A DNA stretch of 64,000 bases from Natronococcus sp. AD-5 (GTDB lineage Archaea > Halobacteriota > Halobacteria > Halobacteriales > Natrialbaceae): contig NZ_CP132294.1 in NCBI RefSeq assembly GCF_030734285.1, positions 1,426,001-1,490,000 on the forward strand, in the 5' to 3' direction. The notes below the pieces were generated by a model that was not told where the DNA came from, ran no database searches, and was given only the letters and a program-made list of their open reading frames with translations. Both the position numbers and the translations under genes were made by a program. Shown here piece by piece: positions 63,952-64,000 of this stretch. How positions within the stretch are numbered: the stretch's first letter is position 1; every line of letters starts with the position of its first letter.

Positions 63952-64000
63952 GTGTCTGTGCGGTGGTCTGGCGCTATATCCACGCCGGAATACAAGTGTG

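Overview
The window is a stretch of high-GC chromosome from a haloarchaeon (class Halobacteria). The proteins are strongly acidic. Many genes are leaderless behind TATA-like boxes. Archaeal DNA topoisomerase VI, TFB and an XPB-type helicase are present, and there are Tat-type lipoproteins, bacterio-opsin-activator-like (HTH-10) regulators and several Halobacteria-restricted domain families. I cannot fix the genus from sequence alone.

Positions 1-8.4 kb hold the end of top6B and all of top6A, a PAP2-like membrane protein that lacks two catalytic motifs, a DUF192 lipoprotein, a zinc-ribbon membrane protein, an Nramp-type transporter pseudogene, an MBL-fold hydrolase and an FAH-family hydrolase. 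At 8.7-17 kb are tRNA-Glu(UUC), a GAF/PAS histidine kinase, a 58-residue zinc-finger protein, a P19-like metal lipoprotein with its membrane partner, and, divergently, a Sco1/TlpA/CcdA redox-maturation operon followed by UspA. At 17-25 kb are two HTH-10 regulators, an NTF2-fold protein, a DUF5786 protein and a CPA2 antiporter with a UspA-like tail.

At 25.7-31 kb glmS, a glmU-like gene and glmM lie together and supply the whole route from fructose-6-phosphate to UDP-N-acetylglucosamine. This leads into a surface-glycan locus that runs, with interruptions, to 61.6 kb. It contains two phosphodiesterase/phosphatase-family enzymes, a FemAB-like acyltransferase, a DegT-like aminotransferase, a flippase, two paralogous secreted beta-helix proteins, a large membrane protein, a PP-loop ATPase, a polysaccharide deacetylase, and an overlapping oxidoreductase/DUF362/epimerase operon. 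Information-processing genes sit inside it: a HerA-like ATPase, XPB, a 58-residue acidic protein and TFB. A lower-GC patch (52.4-54.3 kb) carries a broken HTH-10 gene, a DUF7344 gene, an unknown gene and cspA. The window ends with a TrkH potassium transporter and a small membrane protein.

The observations most worth following are: a tRNA-like cloverleaf with no usable anticodon that abuts a start codon (37918-37991); three decayed or trimmed genes (Nramp, HTH-10, PAP2); a pair of diverged repeats found in the same order at two places (52.4/54.9 kb and 61.6/62.1 kb); a Sco1 protein with CX4C spacing and a sequon-rich insert; and the FemAB/PP-loop/double-phosphatase glycan locus, whose product is not known to me.
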